Assembly: GCF_027595985.1 (NCBI RefSeq)
Contig: NC_073306.1
Span: 151,584,919 to 151,648,918, forward strand
Direction: 5' to 3'
From: Sorex araneus
Lineage: Eukaryota > Chordata > Mammalia > Eulipotyphla > Soricidae
DNA: 64,000 bases
A program made the position numbers and the translations under genes. The notes beneath the pieces are model-generated. The model was not told the DNA's origin and ran no database searches. It saw nothing but the letters and a program-made list of their open reading frames with translations. How positions within the stretch are numbered: position 1 is the first letter of the stretch; every line of letters begins with the position of its first letter. Below, piece after piece: positions 30,457 through 41,305 of this stretch.

Positions 30457-30960
30457 TCAGGCGTGGACTGCGTGCGGGATGTTACAGGAGATGTGGGGGC
30501 ACCCAACGGCCAACGCGGCTGCCCTCAGCCCCCTCCGCGGCTGCCCCGTGTGTCCTGCCGGCCCCCGCGGCCCCAGGCACCCCAGTCCTCCAGGGCCAGG
30601 TCCAGGCGCCCACCCGGGGCCCGCAGACAAGGCGGCGGCCGCTGGCCAGTTGGAGCCGCTTCCGGTTCCAGCATCCTCCGCTTCCGCCTGATTGACATCA
30701 GCAATCCCAGCCGCCCCCCGGGCCGGACTCTGGGCGACCCCCCGACACAGCTGCGGGCAGGGAGGCCCCCTCGCCCCTCGACTGTCCCTGCAGCTCCTCT
30801 CGGCTTCGCTGGCCCCACGGCGCAGGGCCGGGGAAGGGCGTTCTCGCCCCGCGCCCAGCGGCTGGCCCTAGGGCAGAAGCTGGGTCTGGGGGCGCCTCGG
30901 AGGCTAGAGAGACTGTTGGCCTGGTGGGGGGCGGCGGGCGCCTCGCCTCCTCGTGCTCTG
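30440..30960. promoter_or_regulatory. CpG-dense block, candidate CpG island
   Basis: CpG dinucleotides are visibly much denser than in the rest of the window, for example 'cggcggccgctgg' near 30631 and 'ttctcgccccgcgcccagcg' near 30841. ETS-like words occur (cttccggtt near 30659; cttccgcctg near 30680). This could be a promoter, an orphan island, or a GC-rich relic. I see no associated exon. Frames of 195-197 codons on both strands are expected in such DNA. Confidence 0.45.
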
Positions 30961-31274
30961 GCTGGGAAGTCGTTTACAGGAGAGATCTGGAATCTGGGGA
31001 TGCTGAGGGCATGTCCAAAGGCAGGGGAGACACGCAGAGTAGCGAGGCAGGGGTGAGCTGCCAGGCCGAGGACGCCCACCCACGCGGCTGTGGGTGCTGA
31101 TGCTGGGTGCACCGGGTAGAGGTTTGATAAGCACGCTTCTTCATTTGGACGTTCCGTCAGGACTCCTGGAGCCTGGCCACACCCGGAGATCCTCAGCGGC
31201 CCAGCCTCCAGAGGGAGGGCAGCCAGGCCGCCCTTGTGCTCCAGGCAGACCGAGATTCCATCCTGGCAACCTTT
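30961..31274. other. Unassigned GC-rich flank
   Basis: No gene or repeat recognised. Confidence 0.4.
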
Positions 31275-31370
31275 AGGGTCCCTGAGCCCTGGAGGAGTGA
31301 TCCCTGAGCAGAGTCAGGAGTCAGCCCTGAGCGCTGCTAGTGTGACCCCCAAACTGAAGCAGACCAAGAA
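31275..31370 (+). mobile_element. SINE-A tail half
   Basis: 'ggaggagtgatccctgagca', 'gtcaggagtcagccctgagc', 'ctagtgtgacccccaaactg'. The head is missing or unrecognisable. Confidence 0.65.
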
Positions 31371-31766
31371 GAGGCTGGCAACTGTGAGGAGTCTCCAGGA
31401 GACTAGATAAGCCAAGAGGAAAACCTCTGCTTGGAGTCTAACCAGTGTTTCTCAACGTTTTTCTGCCTCAGGGACCTTAGGCAGCCTTCCCTTCATTTCC
31501 TTCACAGGCCGCTCGACCCCTAATCTTGTACCAGGTCCCCCCGCTTGACCTTTGGCCCCTTTCAAATGTCCTGGGGCTCCAGCAGGGGCCCACGGGAGGC
31601 CTGGTTGAGAAGAGCTGGTCTGAACCATCCCGTGTGTGACACCTTATGTGGTCACCTGAGCAGAGCAGTCTGCGCCCGGCCAGGGATCTGGGATTCCTTC
31701 TGGAGGGGGTTCTGTAATGATGCCTCACCGCCCTTCCGCATTTCAGTGGCAGCCCTGTCACACACA

Positions 31767-31772
<6 letters not shown>
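31371..31772. other. Single-copy stretch
   Basis: No feature recognised. Confidence 0.4.
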
Positions 31773-31815
<43 letters not shown>

Positions 31816-31863
31816 TACACACACACTCACACACACACACACTCACACACACACACATACACT
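31773..31863. repeat. (CA)n microsatellite with TCACA interruptions
   Basis: Long CA array. Cysteine/valine-rich and histidine/threonine-rich frames through it are artefacts. Confidence 0.97.
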
Positions 31864-32396
31864 CTCCTCCTCGCCCCAGGCCCTTGATTCCTGCTAGCCG
31901 GGAGCAAGCCAGTCCCTGCCTAACCATAGCTTTGTCAGGAAACAAGTGTTTTGTTTGGGGGCCACATCCCCTGATGTTCTGCTGAGGGGCCACCCTGGGC
32001 TTGGCCCTTTGAGCCTCTCCCCAGTCCCCCAGCCCCCAGCCCCACCCCTCGCTCTTCACACCCCAGGAAAGAAGGAAGGGGGTGCTGGCAAAGGGATGCC
32101 CCAGGTCTCTTTGCGACTGTGCCCTGGTCCAGCTCTGGCCACTGGTCCCTCCAAGGACCCCACGGGGCTGTCTGCTCACCCGCCCCCGCGTCTCCACACC
32201 CCAGGAGGGACACCGGGCGGCTCTTTCCTTAGTCTCTTTAACCTGTGTCTCCCCCTGGGACTGACCCCGGGAGCCCTGCCCAGGCCTGCGCGTGCCTGAG
32301 GAGGTAGTGTGAGGAGGCTGAAGGCAGGGTCTCCCTTGCCCCAGGCACCCCAAGCACCTCTGTTGTGGGGCTGTCACATCGGCACTGTTTCCTGCC
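31864..32396. other. Single-copy GC-rich stretch
   Basis: No gene recognised. Frames of up to 195 codons on opposite strands lack domains. Confidence 0.4.
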
Positions 32397-33365
32397 ATGA
32401 TGTGAAATCGGAGTAAAATGAGTCAGAGGGAGAGGGACGACATAGAATGACCACACTCATTTGCAATGTCACTGTCACTGTCATCCCGTTGCTCATCGAT
32501 TTGTTCGAGCGGGCACCAGTAACGTCTCTCATTGAGAGACTTATTGTTACCATTTTTGGCATATCAAATACGCACGGGTAGCTTGCCAGGCTCTGCTGTG
32601 CAGGCTCAAAACTTTCGGGAGCTTGCCGGGCTCTCCGAGAGGGGCCGAAGGAATCGAACACAGGTCAGCCGTGTGAAAGGTGAACGCCCTCCCGCTGTGC
32701 TATTGCTCCAGCCCCATTTGCAACGTAGAAAAAAAAAACAACATAGTATGAGAAATTTGCTTATAAATGGATGGATATGGAGAGTTTCATGCTGAGTGAA
32801 ATGAGTCTGAAGGAGGGGGACAGACATAGAATGACTGCATTCATTTGTGGGATTTAAAAAAAAAAAGTATGAGGCTAATATCAAAGCCAGGGAAACCGGG
32901 CCAGGGGACTGGTCATTGGTTCAGTGGTTGGAAGCTTGCCGTAAGAGTATACAGGGTGAAGGGGAGTAGGGATAAAGGGGACAGAGAAGGGGCAAATGTG
33001 ACAATAATAGTTGGCAGTAATCACTCTGGGCAAGAACTGGGTGTTGAAAATAGGTAAAGGGTATATATAATAACCTTTCAGTATCTGTATTGCAAACCAT
33101 GATGCCCAAAGGGGAAAACAGAGAGAGAGAAAAGAGAGAGAGAGGGGGGAAGGGAGAGGGAGGGGGGAGAGAGGGAGGGAGAGAGATATCTGCCATAGAG
33201 GTGAAATGGGGTGTGGGGGGGAGGAAACTGGATTCACTGGAGGTGGGAAATGTACAATGGTGAAGGAACAGGTGTTGAAACATTATATGACTGAAACCCA
33301 ACCATGAACAGCTTTGTAACTGTGTATCTCACTGTGATGCAATTAAGCAAACAAATAAATAAGTA
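32397..33365 (+). mobile_element. Two tandem L1 3'-end fragments
   Basis: The segment 'gtaaaatgagtcagagggag ... agaatgaccacactcatttg' (32411-32465) is repeated as 'gaaatgagtctgaagg ... agaatgactgcattcatttg' (32799-32847). The second is followed by a full L1 3' UTR (purine-rich tract 33117-33190; 'tatatgactgaaacccaacc'; A-rich end near 33365). A SINE-R splits the first fragment. Confidence 0.78.
32470..32714 (-). mobile_element. SINE-R, antisense, with TSD
   Basis: Tail repeats (cactgtcactgtcatcc), RTE 3' part (gatttgttcgagcgggcacc), leader body, B box aatcgaacacaggtc and head ctattgctccagcccc. TSD catttgcaatgt (32458-32469) and catttgcaacgt (32715-32726), one mismatch. Confidence 0.94.
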
Positions 33366-33402
33366 AATGCTAAGCCAACAATGACCAAGAAATCATAGTA
33401 TA

Positions 33403-33465
33403 AGAATAATACTCAAAGACTGTAGAATAATACTCGAAGACTGTAGAATAATACTCAAAGACTGG
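33403..33465. repeat. About 21-bp tandem repeat x 3
   Basis: Three near-identical units of gaataatactcaaagactgta lie between two L1 3' ends. Confidence 0.85.
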
Positions 33466-33830
33466 AGAGAGTGCAGTCAGGACAGAGAAGGGACCACTGT
33501 AACAAGACAATTAGAAGTGATCACTCTAGACAACAAGTGTAGAAGGAGGGGAAAAGAAAGGGATGTGTGTGATACCCTTTCAGTAACAGCCTTGCAAAAC
33601 ACAGTGCCTGAAAGGAAGGTGGGGGAGGTAGGGAGAGGGGGAGGGAGGGGGAGGGAGGGGGAGAGGCTGGTGCCGTGGGGGTGGCCAGGGAAATGGGACA
33701 ATGGTGCTGGGAAATGCACGGGTGAAGCTGGTGTCGGAACATTGTATGACTAAAACCCAATCTTCGTCACTATCTCATGGTGAGTCAGTTTTTAACACAA
33801 ATCAGGGACACGGTCCTGTGACCACAAAAG
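33455..33830 (+). mobile_element. Further L1 3' end
   Basis: 'gggaccactgtaac', 'gatcactctagacaa', 'ctttcagtaacagccttgca', G-rich tract (33618-33665), 'ggtgtcggaacattgtatga', 'tatctcatggtgagtcag'. This is another 3' UTR copy parallel to 32990-33345. Confidence 0.75.
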
Positions 33831-34329
33831 CCACACACAGGCCCCAAGCGACCTCCCCTGGTAGCTGCAGGGCGGGAGAGGGCGCCTGACTGAGCCGCTC
33901 AAGAACCTCCTGGTCCTGGCCGTCAGCTCTGTCCCCTCACACCCGAGGTCAGCTTCCCAGTGCTGTGCGGGGACGACGGGGTGGGGGAAGGAGACCTGTA
34001 AGGACCGAGGGGATACCGAGTCACCCGGGAGTCTGGCACAGGGAAAGGATAATGAGAATGAGAGACTATCTCCTCCCGCCCCCCCCAGCTCCCCACACCC
34101 CCCTACCCTCCCGAGGAGCAGCGGGCAGCAGGGGCAGGCTTGTCACCTGAGGTGCTCAGGCACCAGCTGACACTCAGGACTTTGCTGCCTCCCACGGGAT
34201 GCTCAGAGGCCCGGGGGACCCACCAGGTTTTCTCAGCTAACCAGGCTGGCAGCTCGTGCAAAGTCCCAAGGATGCACCCCCGGGCCCGGGACCACTGGTC
34301 AGGCCAGCCTGTGGTGGTCTCGGGTACAC
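33831..34329. other. Single-copy GC-rich stretch
   Basis: No gene recognised. Repeated words such as 'ggatgc[a/t]' near 34195-34340 suggest degraded SINE sequence. Confidence 0.35.
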
Positions 34330-34423
34330 CCACAGATGCTCGAAGGATGCACCCAGGGATGCTTGGGAGGACCACATAGTGCCAGAGATCGAACCCTCAG
34401 CACTGTGCTCTCTCCGGCCCCTG
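34330..34423 (-). mobile_element. SINE-A, partial, antisense
   Basis: 'gggatgcttgggaggaccac', 'agagatcgaaccctcagcac', 'tgtgctctctccggcccc'. Confidence 0.65.
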
Positions 34424-34530
34424 GAGCACCAGCCCTGGGGAGGACAGGGAAGACGGCGCAGCAAACCCAGGCAGGGACAGCATCAGCTGCCCCCGTGGTG
34501 GCCGCTCCTTCCTCTTTCTCTCGAATTGGA

Positions 34531-34695
34531 GTCAGGACCAGAGAGACCGCGTCAGAGCTGCCTTGTACGCAGCCCCCCCAGCATCACCTTGGGTGGTCCT
34601 GAGTACCGAGTACCACTTAGAGTCATCCCTGAGCACAAAGCCAGGTGGACTGAGAACTGCCAGGGTAGCTCCAAAACCAAAAATAAACGACCCGG
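34531..34695 (+). mobile_element. SINE-A, sense, diverged
   Basis: 'ggaccagagagaccgcgtca', 'cagccccccagcatcacctt'-type middle, 'gtcatccctgagcacaaagc', A-rich tail. Confidence 0.65.
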
Positions 34696-34900
34696 GTAAC
34701 TGTGTTAAATAAAACCAAGGTTAAAGTCACACAAGCAAGCAGGGAATTCTAAAGCCACCAATTCACGAACATTCTGCCAGCGCAGGCTGCTCTGTGCTCT
34801 AGTTTGAAAACACGTTCTCTTCCCCGAAGGAACTGTTTCTGTTCCATCATCACTGCCTACCTCTCACCTCCTCCCAGCCCGTAATGCCCATGTCCCACCC

Positions 34901-34902
<2 letters not shown>

Positions 34903-34931
<29 letters not shown>
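34903..34931. repeat. (CA)n microsatellite
   Basis: About 14 CA dinucleotides. The surrounding 34696-35047 is otherwise unassigned. Confidence 0.95.
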
Positions 34932-34934
<3 letters not shown>

Positions 34935-35047
34935 GTGTCTGTCTCTACAGCTTTACTGATTCTGAGTGTTCTGCAGACAGGGGCTGGCATCATGCCCTCT
35001 TGCCCTCTTCTTCCCCAGAGCTTTGGGTTGGAAAGGATTGTGCTGTG

Positions 35048-35227
35048 ATTTTTTTTTTCTTTTGGGGGCTGGGGCTTGGGTTTGGGGGTTGCTCAGGGCT
35101 CACTCCTGGATCTACATTCAAGAATCACTCCTGGTGGGCTCGGGGAACTATATGGGGTTCTGGGGATTAAACCCGGATTGGCTGCATGTAAGACCAGCCC
35201 CCCACCCATGTACTATCTTTTTGGCCC
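35048..35227 (-). mobile_element. SINE-A, antisense, diverged
   Basis: T-run, 'ggttgctcagggctcactcc', 'tgggctcggggaactatatg', 'gattaaacccggattggctg', head end 'tatctttttggcccc'. Confidence 0.85.
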
Positions 35228-35287
35228 CTGAACTGTGTGGTTTTCATTTGAAGGTACTTTGCGTGTGGTAATGAAAGATACATATTC

Positions 35288-35445
35288 TGTGACACAGCGG
35301 GGAAGGCATTTCCCTTGCATGTAACGGGTGTGGGTTCTCTCCCTGCAACTGCACACGTTCTTCAGCACCACCAGGAATAATCTCTGAGTGCAGAGCCTTG
35401 AGCACCCCTGTATGGTCCCAAATAAAAACAAACAAACAAACAACC
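35288..35445 (+). mobile_element. SINE-A, sense, diverged
   Basis: 'ctgtgacacagcggggaagg', 'accaggaataatctctgagt', 'gagccttgagcacccctgta', tail with (AAAC)n. Confidence 0.78.
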
Positions 35446-36892
35446 CTACCTTTGAAAAAAAAACCCCAAACAGCATTTGCATTTTCCTCAAAGAACAAAA
35501 ATGGAATCCTCTGTGACGTGGCAATATCACTCCTGCACTTTCATCCAAACCATCTGACCCATTCATTCTCCGGGACTGTGCCCCCCAGCCGTGTGCAAGG
35601 CAGGCTGAGCCACAGGGCCCGGAGCCATCCTGGGCTCACCAGCAAATGATGGGGCACACAATGTTGATGGGATAAGAAGATGCCACAAAGGGGTGGGTGG
35701 AGATGAAATCATGCCTTTGGGGAGGAAAAGCGGGTGGAACTCCAGGTGAGTGTATGAAGTGAAATCAGTGAGGAGTAAAAGACACGGGATACGAGCTAAA
35801 GCGAACGAACCTGCCAACAAAGGAGCAAAATGAACTCAGACTTGGGGAAAACGAGGGCGGTGGTCAAGGGCCCAGGGGAGGTGGGTGGGAAGAGAGCAGA
35901 GGGGGTCTCGGGGGAGTGGCCTGGAACTCTGATGGGTGATGGCAGTTGTATAGACACGGGGCAGTTACACAGAGACAAAACTTCACAGTATTTGGGCCCA
36001 ATGGTAATTCCACAACAGTCACAGTTGGGCCCAGGAGGCCTCCTATGTCCCCCACAACTCACCTGAGCGGGCTCCTTGCCTCTGGCCCTGCCTGCCTGGG
36101 GTCCCAGGCTGCGGCTGGCTTTGTCCCCGGCCTCCCGCTCTGCTCATCTCCCGGCTGTCACTGCAGCAGCTCCGACAGTGCTTCCTCAAAGCAGGCAGGG
36201 GCCGGGGTGCAGGGGCCCCCGTCCGGTCACTCCCTGGGCGCCTGCTGCTTGGTGTCCGCTGCTCGGAGGCTCTGCAGGGTTCTCGGGCGGCGCCTCCCCA
36301 GGATGCACGGCCCGTGGCCCCCCCGGTGTCAGACAGGCCCCCCCTCCCAATGGACACCATGTCCTAGAAGCCTCCCCCGCAGCCCTGGGGAAGGGCAAGT
36401 CTGGGAAATCGGGGGCGGGCGGGGGGATGGCCACAGGTCCCCTACAGCCAGGGAGCCATTCCAGCGCCTGGTGTGCTGTGAGCCAGGCCCGCGCCAGCTC
36501 GCCAGGGTAATCGATCCTGTTACCAAAACAATCGCAGGGCCGCGGAGGCTTGGCAGAGATTCCACAGGAGGCTGGCGAGGCCGCAGCCTTTTCCCAGGAT
36601 GCTAATTAAAAACACAGCCCGACCCAGACAGCGTCATAAATAATTCAACTTGGAGGCCACAGGGAGCAGGGCTCACGCCGCTGCTCAGATCCCTGAGTGC
36701 ATGCTGGCTCCTGCATTGTGCAGCCTTTCTGGAGAGTTTCCCGAGAAGAAGGGCCCCCAAAGGTGGCATGTGGGGGCAGAGGTCCACACCAAGGCCTGGG
36801 TCCAGCAGCGGGCAGACCCCATTTGGAGTGCTGCCCTTTCAACCTGTGATGAGACTGGAAAGGGGGTGCCCACACACAGATGAGCATGCGCG
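35446..36892. other. Single-copy DNA, GC-rich centre; candidate conserved patch
   Basis: 36080-36560 is GC-rich with moderate CpG. Overlapping frames of 105-219 codons on both strands have no domain. 36500-36660 contains compact transcription-factor-like words (atcgatcc; aggatgctaattaaaaacac; gcgtcataaataattcaact) and no repeat signature, so it is a possible regulatory patch. Confidence 0.35.
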
Positions 36893-37052
36893 TGCACACA
36901 CACACGTGAAAAACTGCTACACACATACACATACATACACATGCGAAATGCTGTCACACACACACACTGTGGAATGCTGACACACACACATGAAATTCTC
37001 ACACACACACACATACACACACACACACACACACATACACACACACAAACGT
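36893..37052. repeat. Interrupted (CA)n microsatellite
   Basis: CA arrays separated by related 'gtgaaatgct' / 'gtgaaaaactgct' words, so there is a higher-order repeat of CA blocks plus a spacer. Confidence 0.93.
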
Positions 37053-37490
37053 GAAATGCTTTTTCCGAGTGTCTGTTAGTTTGGCCCTGTGCCTAATCCA
37101 TGTAGATCTTATGCTTTTCTGGTTCCAGAGCACAGCTGAATGCTAACGCTTTTCCCTAGCAGGAAGCAGCTCCCCTGCACCCCTAATTCAGGAAACATGG
37201 TGGCCTGTGGGTGTGGCTCTGGCCCTGGGTAGATGTAGAGTACTGCCCCCTCCCCCCACACACACCTCACACTACATAGACTTGCCGCGGGAGTCAGGCC
37301 TCCGGCCAACTCCGCCCAGCAATTTCCTCCGTGGCCTTCTGCAGCTCCTAAGGACTCACTTGATACACCTGGGAGAAAGTTCCACTGTCCACATGAGTCA
37401 AGATGAGGCTCCCGAGTCAGGGAGCAGCTTGCAGCTCGGACTTGAGCCTGGTTGAGAATTAAACAGGCAAAGTCCAAGCACTGGTACAGA
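37053..37490. other. Single-copy stretch
   Basis: 37370-37440 faintly resembles MIR. No gene recognised. A 252-codon antisense frame (37109-37867) covers the following tandem repeat and is not credible. Confidence 0.4.
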
Positions 37491-37621
37491 GCAGAGACCC
37501 TCTGTACTGCGCCCCTGTTACAGGCAGAGACCCTTCGTACTGCACCCCTGTTACAGGGCAGAGACCCTCCGTACTGCACCCCTGTTACAGGGCAGAGACC
37601 CTCCTGCACTCCTGTTTCACA
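37491..37621. repeat. 33-34 bp minisatellite, about 4 units
   Basis: Units begin at 37491, 37524, 37558 and 37592 with 'gcagagaccctccgtactgc' and continue to cacccctgttacag. Degenerate further units may reach 37670. The 33 vs 34 bp spacing shifts the reading frame, arguing against coding. Confidence 0.88.
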
Positions 37622-38552
37622 TGTGAAGAGCCTCCCGAGTGCACCCCTCCCACGTGTGGAGACCCTGGTCTGGTCGCGTCCTTGACATGTGTACGGTTGC
37701 TTACACCAGCAGTGAGTGCATTCTCCACCACTAAGGCAGGAAAGGACGTCCTCGAGACGTTCTGTAGGATTCCCGGTAAGAGGGTTTCTGAAAAATCGCC
37801 CTTCCTGCTTCCTTGCTTGCTTCTGTGACAATGACTCGGTGGAGGTGAGAGGCGCCAGCTCCTTCACACGAGGAATGCAGCCGGTTGCTGCTGGCTCCGT
37901 CCAGAGAGCCTGTGATATGAATCATGACTCCTTTGTTGGTGAAGTCACTGATTTCCCGGGTTTAGAGGACCCAGGAGCACTCAGGAGCTTGTTGTCACAA
38001 AGGTGGGGGCCTAGAGTGGGGCCCAGCAGAGGGTGCGCCAGGAATTGGCGTTTCAACTTCCTCCTGGCTGGCCGGGGACCAAGCGCAGAGTCTCCGTGGC
38101 CTGGGAGCGCATTCTGGTTTTGTGTTTTATTTCTGGTCTCGAAAAGCATCTGTGTCTTTGGGGGTGCGTGACAATCGTCTTACTTTGTGCAGACCAAGTG
38201 CGGATGCAGAGATGGGTAACAGAATCCTTGCAACAGGCCTCAGCGGCCAACTTCCTCTGCACAAGCAGAAACTGAGACATAGAAACTGGCTCCAAAGGGA
38301 AGTTGTTGTCGCCGGTATCTAGAAAGATGAGGGGAAAGCCCGCGACTCAGCCACATTGCCTGGCTTTGTCTATTTGCTTCCTCCTGACTTCTGGCCAGTT
38401 TTCTTCCAGCCCGTAGCAACCTGGCCTGCCGCCGTGCGCAGGAGCCTGCAGGCACGGAGCTCTCTGACCCTGGGTACATGGAGAGAGGCCGGGGGCCCCA
38501 GGAAGCCAGCATGGAGACAGCGGGTGTCTCAGGAGGCAGTAAGACAGGAATG

Positions 38553-38554
<2 letters not shown>
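37622..38554. other. Single-copy stretch, no gene recognised
   Basis: Short frames only. No splice-bounded exon resembling a known protein was found. Confidence 0.4.
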
Positions 38555-38590
<36 letters not shown>

Positions 38591-38657
38591 GTGTGTGTGA
38601 GCATGTATGTGTGTGTGAGAGCGTGTGTGTGTGTGAGCATGTGTGTGTGTGTGTGAG

Positions 38658-38712
<55 letters not shown>
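38555..38712. repeat. Interrupted (GT)n microsatellite
   Basis: GT arrays interrupted by 'gagcatgt' and 'gagagcgtgt' words. Confidence 0.96.
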
Positions 38713-39600
38713 TGGCAAGGCATGAGGCTACGTGAAGGCAGTTGCAGAGCTTGAACCCCAGGTTATAATGGTAGCTTTCAGTTAAACATACTTAACAAGT
38801 CAGAGCTTTTTCATTGCAGTTCTTGCTGCAGGCTGGATCCTGAAAGGTGGAGCGTGAGTGTAGCTCTTACTTGAATTGATGCGTTAATTATTAACTCTGC
38901 CACCGGGTCATAGTGGCCCCAACAGTGAGAAACAGTTTGCCTGTTCATTTCCTCTACAAATATTTATTGGTCCTCCTTTCTGCCTGGCTTGGGGAAGGAC
39001 AGCTATGGCTAAACTGTCAGAGAGGGACACTGGCGATCTGCTCGGGGTGGAAGTTTGGGGACCAGGCCCGGTGCTTAGGAACTCTTCCTGGGTGTTCTCT
39101 GGGGACCGCGCTGTGCTGGGGATGGAACCCAGGTTTCTTGCCTGCAAAATACGGGCTCCAGCCCACTGAGCTATCTTGATGGTCCTGCAGTGAGTCTTCT
39201 GGTCCCTGTGGAGTCATCCTGGGAGGTACAGCCTCGTGGCAGAAAGAACCACATTATCACACATTTCTAAAACAGAAGCCTATGTGATCACAATTTTCCT
39301 AGATACATACAAACACTTGCATGCATTAGTTAGGAATGGGTTTGACTGCAAATCCCAGAAAGCCCTTGGATGGAGTTTGGAAGCAATGGAAAGGATGCTG
39401 AAAAGCCACTAGCATGTGTACCATGATTGTGTGTGTGTGTGTGTGTGTGTGTGAGTGTGAGTGTGTGTTCACATGAGTGTATGTGTGTATGAGGTACTCT
39501 GAGACTGTACCTAATATTTTTGAAGACTCAAGACATAGAGGTGGGGGAAAAGGCAACTCTTTTTTTTTTTCTACCTGCTGCTGCCCTCAAAAATAGCAAC
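38713..39600. other. Single-copy stretch with a tRNA-like relic and (GT)n
   Basis: 39113-39187 read on the minus strand looks like an old tRNA-derived element ('aagatagctcagtgggctgg ... cctgggttccatccccagca'). A GT microsatellite lies at about 39428-39480. No gene seen. Confidence 0.5.
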
Positions 39601-39776
39601 ATTTTTTTTTTTTTTGCTTTTTGTGTCACACCAGCAATCACAGGGGTTATTCTGGCCCATGCACTCAGGAATTACTCCTGGCGGTGCTTGGGGAACCATA
39701 TAGGATGCTGGGAATCGAACCCAGTTTGGCCTCGTGCAAGGCAAACGCCCTACCCGCTGTGCTATTGCTCCAGCCC
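39601..39776 (-). mobile_element. SINE-A, antisense
   Basis: T-run, 'gtgtcacaccagcaatcaca', 'gcggtgcttggggaaccata', 'gaatcgaacccagtttggcc', 'ctattgctccagccc'. Confidence 0.93.
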
Positions 39777-39977
39777 AAAAGGCTACTTTTTTTACAGACA
39801 AGCAGTTGGCTTCCACTCTCAAAGGCAGATTTTTATCTTTTGGCAAAGACTGAACATGGATTTGGTGAAGATTCTCTTGCAAGACTCCCATCCTTCAACA
39901 AAAAGGCCAAAAGCTCTTATGAAGTGAAAAGAATATTTTTAAATTTACTTTTAAAATTAAATTGGAGCAATAGAACT

Positions 39978-40123
39978 GGAAGAACTGGAGCGATAGCACA
40001 GCTGGTAGGGTGTTTGCCTTGCATGCGGCTGACCCAGGTTCGATTCCTCCGTCCCTCTCAGAGAGCCTGGCAAGCTACTGAGAGTGTCCTGCCCTCACGG
40101 CAGAGCCTGGCAAGCTCCCCATG
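39978..40123 (+). mobile_element. SINE-R, 3'-truncated
   Basis: Intact head (gagcgatagcacagctggta; acccaggttcgattcc) and leader body to 'gcaagctccccatgg', then abrupt loss of the 'atattcgatatgcc' segment and RTE tail. Retroposition truncates 5' ends, so 3' loss implies a later deletion or rearrangement. Confidence 0.9.
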
Positions 40124-40125
40124 GA

Positions 40126-40218
40126 AATTATTTATCTAGATTCCATTACTATTGCCAATCAGTTATTTGTCTAGATTCCATTAGTACCAATCAGTTATTT
40201 ACCTAGATTCCATATTGT
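40126..40218. repeat. Tandem repeat, about 32-35 bp x 3
   Basis: Three units of 'ttatttntctagattccatta' with 'ccaatcag' spacers start exactly where the truncated SINE-R stops. Confidence 0.85.
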
Positions 40219-41214
40219 TAACATCCCATGTTCCAAACCTGGCCACTGGTGATTGCCAATCATTAATCTATCTGGGAAATGTCAGCCTCCACCCGCCCCA
40301 CTCCCCAGGCTTCCTGTCACCCCCTATCCAGGTCCTCGCAGTTCACCTGGCCCAGTTGGTTTCAGAGTCTTTCCAGCAGGAATTCCAACATATATTGATT
40401 CTGGAGACCAGGTGAGCTCCCCCTACCTTAGACTGAAGATTCACCCTCCCAGGCCCCAGCAGGAAGAGATGGTCAAAGCTTGACATCTGGCCTTGAAGAC
40501 CAACTGGGCAAGAGGAGGCTCCCTCGAGGGGGTTTTCTCCCCAAAGAGGACTTGCCCCTGGAAGCCATGATAGTCTACATCCTGGTTAAGTGTTCTCTGT
40601 TTTTAACTGCCTACGGGGGATGTTGCCAGCAGGGATATTTTATTATCTGTGCCAGCCTGGTCCCAGCTGCGTGAGGGGATGGCGGAGAAGGAGATGTGCT
40701 GAGGGAAGCGGCAGTGAGGAAGACGGCTCGTTAGGGAAGGAGTGTGATCTGGACCATGGTGTTGAGGTGACACGGAGCTCAGGGGGCAGCCTTTGGAGCA
40801 CAGTCGTCTCCATCCGGAACCAGGCGGAAGATGCTAACCCCCAGTATTTCCTGCTAATCTAGTAGATGTTTTTGGGACAGGGTATGGAAGTCTGAGTTTC
40901 TTCAGGGTTGAGGAACTAGGATCATATTTAGTTATCAGGGAGTCACAGAAGCCTTGCTTTGGTCTGAGTGTTGATTCACATATGTGATTGAATTTGGCTT
41001 TGGGTTTGGATTGGGTGTTTGCCCTTCTACCCCAGGAAAAGGATGAACCGTGAATGCTTACCATCAGAACTAAGCTATTCTGGGCACTTCATTGTGATGT
41101 TAGTCCACTTAAGTTAATGTCATTGACCCGTTGTCTCTGACCTAAACCTAAAATTTAAGAACAAAGCTTTCTCAAAGGAACAAGTGTTTACAGAGGTACA
41201 ATAAATTAAAAATG
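40219..41214. other. Single-copy stretch
   Basis: No gene or repeat recognised. Confidence 0.4.
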
Positions 41215-41305
41215 CGAGAAAGAGTGGGGGTTGCAATAACTCGGCAAACGGAGTTCAGGCTTTGCATTCATGAGGTCCGGGACTTCTTCCTGATCCCCAG
41301 CACCT
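41215..41305 (+). mobile_element. Degenerate tRNA-derived SINE head preceding a minisatellite
   Basis: 'ggctttgcattcatgaggtc' and 'cttcctgatccccagcacct' fit an anticodon-arm and B-box-side remnant of a tRNA-derived SINE. The 25-bp array begins directly after it, where a SINE body is expected. Confidence 0.55.

Noticed and set aside
30463..31112. 195-197 codon frames on both strands of the CpG-dense block
   Set aside because: Long frames on both strands are expected in GC-rich DNA. No domain or splice structure supports coding.
37109..37867. 252-codon antisense open frame
   Set aside because: It spans a 33-34 bp minisatellite whose length changes break the frame relation between units. No domain.
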